NCBI GenBank assembly: GCA_903887415.1
Contig: CAISPO010000052.1
Span: 1 to 47,763 of the forward strand
Direction of reading: 5' to 3'
DNA length: 47,763 bases
Source: an uncultured Bacteroidota bacterium
GTDB taxonomy: Bacteria > Bacteroidota > Bacteroidia > Chitinophagales > Chitinophagaceae
Numbering within the stretch: the stretch's first letter is position 1; every line of letters begins with the position of its first letter. The translations under genes and the position numbers were made by a program. The notes below the pieces were generated by a model, which saw only the letters and a program-made list of their open reading frames with translations, was not told where the DNA came from and did no database searches. Below are positions 46,801-47,763 of this stretch, in pieces.

Positions 46801-47763
46801 GTACCAACAGCCGTATTGCTGCTGCTCCAGGCTCCTGTGCCGCCGCTTGCGGTGGCATCGGTGAGCGTGATCGTTGCTCCGCTACATACCGCACCGGGGC
46901 CAGCGATCGCTCCTGCCGCAGGAACTATATTTACGGTAACGATTGTCGTTGCTGTTACTGTACCACACGATACACTGGATACTGTGTAGCTGATTGTGGT
47001 TGTTCCATTACTTACTCCGTACACAGCGCCAGCACCGTTGATCGTACCAACTGCTGTATTGCTGCTGCTCCATATGCCTGAACCGCCGCTTGCCGTAGCA
47101 TCAGTCAGTGAGATTGATGCGCCGGTACATACTGCGCCGGGGCCGGTGATCGAACCTGCCACTGGTGTCGCATTTACCGTCACAACTGCTGTTGCTATAA
47201 CTGTACCACACGATACACTGGATACTGTATAGCTTATTGTTGTCGTTCCGCTACTTGCTCCATAAACTACGCCTGCGCCGCTGACCGTGCCTACAGCCGT
47301 ATTGCTGCTACTCCATGCTCCTGTGCCGCCAGATGCGGTGGCATCGGTGAGCGTGATCGTTGCTCCGCTACATACCGCACCGGGGCCGGTGATCGCTCCT
47401 GCCGCAGGAACTATATTTACGGTAACGATTGTCGTTGCTGTTACTGTACCACACGATATACTGGATACTGTATAGCTGATCGTGGTTGTTCCATTACTTA
47501 CTCCGTAAACAGCGCCCGCGCCACTGATCGTACCAACTGCTGTATTGCTGCTGCTCCATACCCCTGAACCGCCGCTTGCGGTAGCATCTGTAAGCGTGAT
47601 AGTGGCACCAGTACACACTATGCCAGGACCGGTGATCGAACCCGCAACTGGTGTCGTATTTACTGTAACAACTGTCATTGCTGTAACCGTACCGCACGAT
47701 ACGGTCGATACTGTATAACTGATCGTTGTTGTTCCGCTACTTGCTCCATAAACTACACCTGCG
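40812..47763 (-). CDS. Giant tandem-repeat surface protein, T9SS type A (5' end outside window)
   Basis: Partial: the last ~2,300 residues are present and the frame is open to the window edge, so no start is visible. Twenty-six complete Ig-like (BIG2-like) units and part of another lie in tandem. Each is ~81 residues with the pattern ITGPGxVCTGAxITLTDAT, then GxWSSSNTAVGT, VYGVSxGTTTISYTVSS and CGTVTATxIVTVN. An Ig-like region (VNYQWFINSDTISGATNSTF) and a type A T9SS domain (LIPNPNNGQFTIKG, EITDMLGQVVYK, YILNLHSG) end the protein. The likely role is a long surface fibre or adhesin exported by T9SS. Units nearest the C-terminus are most divergent. Two cysteines recur in almost every unit. No enzyme domain is seen in the visible part. 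Confidence 0.9.
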   Translation of the reverse strand, partial: AGVVYGASSGTTTISYTVSTVSCGTVTAMTVVTVNTTPVAGSITGPGIVCTGATITLTDATASGGSGVWSSSNTAVGTISGAGAVYGVSNGTTTISYTVSSISCGTVTATTIVTVNIVPAAGAITGPGAVCSGATITLTDATASGGTGAWSSSNTAVGTVSGAGVVYGASSGTTTISYTVSSVSCGTVIATAVVTVNATPVAGSITGPGAVCTGASISLTDATASGGSGIWSSSNTAVGTINGAGAVYGVSNGTTTISYTVSSVSCGTVTATTIVTVNIVPAAGAIAGPGAVCSGATITLTDATASGGTGAWSSSNTAVGTVSGAGVVYGVNNGTTTISYTVSSVSCGTVTATTIVTVNATPALGAITGPGMVCTGASVTLTDATASGGSGTWSSSNTAIGTVSGAGVVYGVSSGTTTISYTVSSVSCGTVIATTIVTVNIVPAAGAITGPGAVCSGATITLTDATASGGTGAWSSSNTAVGTVSGVGAVYGVNNGTTTISYTVSSVSCGTVTATTIVTVNATPVSGSITGPGIVCIGSSITLTDATASGGAGTWSSSNTAVGTISGVGAVYGVSAGTTTISYTVSTVSCGTVTATAIVTVNTVPAAGAITGSGSICTGASITLTDVTASGGTGAWSSSNTAVGTVSGAGAVYGVSAGTTTISYTVSSVSCGTVTATAIVTVNATPASGVITGPGAVCTGANITLTDAAASGGIGAWSSSNTAVGTISGAGAVYGVSNGTTTISYTVSSVSCGTVTATAIVTVNTAPAAGAITGSGAICTGASITLTDATATGGTGAWSSSNTAVGTVSGAGAVYGVSAGTTTISYTVSSVSCGTVTATTIVTVNATPVSGSITGPGIVCIGSSITLTDATASGGSGAWSSSNTAVGTVSGAGAVYGVSAGTTTISYTVSSLFCGTVTATATVTVNTAPAAGAITGSGAICTGTSITLTDVTATGGTGAWSSSNTAVGTVSGAGAVYGVGAGMTTISYTVSSISCGTVTATAVVTVNTTPVAGSITGPGAVCPGASISLTDITASGGSGAWSSSNTAVGTISGAGAVYGVSAGTTTISYTVSSVSCGTVMATTIVTVNAAPAAGAISGPGVVCTGVSVTLTDATASGGSGVWSSSNTGVGTIDPVSGIVYGVSNGTTTISYTLSSVSCGTVAATTVVTVNMSPDAGAITGVGVGCTGTTIALSDATASGGGLWSSSNPAVGISSGAGFIYGLSAGTTTVSYTISTVSCGTVAATFVVTVNAGPAVGVITGAHVVCTGTTTILSDATAIGSGVWSSSNTVVGTIDPASGAVYGVSAGTTIIRYSLSSVSCGTVAATTTVTVNTSPNAGAITGIGSGCTGTTIALSDATASGGGLWSSSNPAVGISSGAGFIYGVSSGTTTVSYTISTVSCGTVAATSVVTVNAGPAAGVITGTHPVCTGTTITLSDATASGGTGAWSSSNTGIGTVNPVSGIVYGLSAGTTTISYTISSVSCGTVSATAIVTVNTSPDAGAITGAGPVCTGSTIALSDAAAVGSGVWSSSNTAVGTIDPVSGVVYGVSAGTTVITYTVSSASCGTLTAEQIVSVNMAPAAGAINGAGSVCTAATITLSDAAVGVGVWSSSNTGVGTIDPVSGIVYGVSAGTTMISYTVSSASCGAFMAIKIVSVNTTPAAGSISGASPVCTGTTLTLTDAAAVGVGVWTSSNAGVGTIDPLSGIVYGVSAGTTTISYTVSSASCGTFTAEQIVSVNTTPAAGSITGAGSVCTGTTITLSDAAAVGSGVWSSGNTGVGTIDPVSGMVYGVSAGTTTISYTVSSASCGTFTAEQIVSVNTAPSAGVITGTSPVCTGTTITLSDVAAVGVGVWSSSNTGIGTIGSVSGIVYGVSAGTTTISYTVPSAFCGSASAISVVTVNTTPVAGAITGPVSVCVGATITLSDAVAGSGGTWSSSNTAAGTISGAGLVYGVSAGTTNITYTVADVCGNASANYVVTVNPLPDAGTVSGPTSVCVNSNISLTDAVSGGTWSSSNMAVATVGSTGSVTGVLAGNANIVYTNINMCGTATANYSITVNPLPDAGVIHGLTAVCLSGSISVSDSVSGGTWHSSDASVAAISSGGLVTGVNVGTASISYSVTSVCGTAVDSVTMSVDSSFVATVNIYATPGTAIYFTNADTFTAVVMGVSGSDVNYQWFINSDTISGATNSTFISSNLANHDSVSCLVTGKLPCVYPSFNSVIVDVNVEGVQQYASAVDNVRLIPNPNNGQFTIKGTVGISDPNAFIEITDMLGQVVYKSNVVVKGGAINEQIQLSTTMANGMYILNLHSGTKNDVFHFVIEQ
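41375..47763 (-). repeat. 243-bp tandem repeat array with 486- and 972-bp higher-order periods
   Basis: About 26.4 units, each ~243 bp (a few 240 bp or shorter). From ~44,300 to the window edge, alternate units resemble each other more than their neighbours do, giving a 486-bp period. Some copies recur at 972 bp: the segment ending near 45,288 is nearly identical to that ending near 46,260. Between ~42,100 and 43,350 the period is a single unit. The array continues beyond the window. Confidence 0.9.

Noticed and set aside
45052-47475. Series of plus-strand open frames of ~78 codons with near-identical products within the repeat array
   Set aside because: They lie exactly antisense to the 243-bp repeat units and repeat with them. 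They are a by-product of the codon use of the minus-strand gene, with no start context or family similarity.
41375-47763. Possible CRISPR array
   Set aside because: Units are ~243 bp, coding and contiguous, with no short repeats separated by unique spacers.

Overview
This window looks like chromosomal DNA from a Bacteroidota bacterium, most likely in or near the Chitinophagaceae/Chitinophagales. That placement is inference from content. The window holds several proteins with type IX secretion (T9SS) C-terminal sorting domains, a PorP/SprF-type outer-membrane protein, a PorE-like OmpA/TPR protein, a LolA-like chaperone next to ftsK, an N-glycan/mannan-type glycosidase cluster, and promoter-like boxes of the Bacteroidota form TAnnTTTG. 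There is no sign of a phage, an insertion sequence or a CRISPR array.

Layout, left to right. 0.2-3.1 kb: a T9SS type A secreted protein with Ig/PKD modules. 3.4-4.3 kb: an OxyR-type regulator behind a good consensus promoter. 4.5-6.8 kb (minus): plsY, a spermidine-synthase-like methyltransferase fold lacking a standard start codon, and prmA. 7.1-14.2 kb (minus): a surface/secretion cluster made of a choice-of-anchor L protein with a type B sorting domain, PorP/SprF, and a PorE-like protein. 14.4-17.9 kb: ftsK and lolA. 17.9-18.7 kb: about 800 bp with no convincing gene but with clustered TGGGGCAT motifs and two promoter-like boxes. 18.7-22.2 kb (minus): gapA, pgk and mltG. 22.4-26.3 kb: a small WXXGXW-repeat protein, tRNA-Phe, a family 2 glycosyltransferase, a Sua5/YrdC protein, fabD and a Fic protein. 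26.3-30.1 kb (minus): a second large type B T9SS protein. 30.4-38.8 kb: glycosidases GH92, GH2 and GH20 in a tightly coupled minus-strand operon, with a divergent GH125. 38.8-40.7 kb: dtd and mnmE, divergent. 40.8 kb to the window end (minus): the C-terminal ~2,300 residues of a giant repeat protein whose start lies outside the window.

How the genes fit together. The type A and type B proteins are likely T9SS cargo, and the PorP/SprF and PorE-like proteins are likely part of the export or anchoring machinery. The four glycosidases form a plausible exo-acting route for stripping high-mannose N-glycans or related mannosides (alpha-mannose by GH92/GH125, the beta-mannosyl link by GH2, GlcNAc by GH20), but no SusC/SusD transporter pair or regulator is present here. 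The remaining genes are housekeeping: phospholipid and fatty acid synthesis, glycolysis, tRNA modification and quality control, chromosome segregation and cell-wall processing.

The most unusual material is non-genic or repetitive. It comprises the hierarchical 243/486/972-bp array in the giant surface protein; a dispersed intergenic repeat (core CTTATGACTCACGACTTA) that supplies the stop codon of pgk and the start codon of mnmE; a nested REP/BIME-like palindrome upstream of prmA; and the TGGGGCAT cluster.
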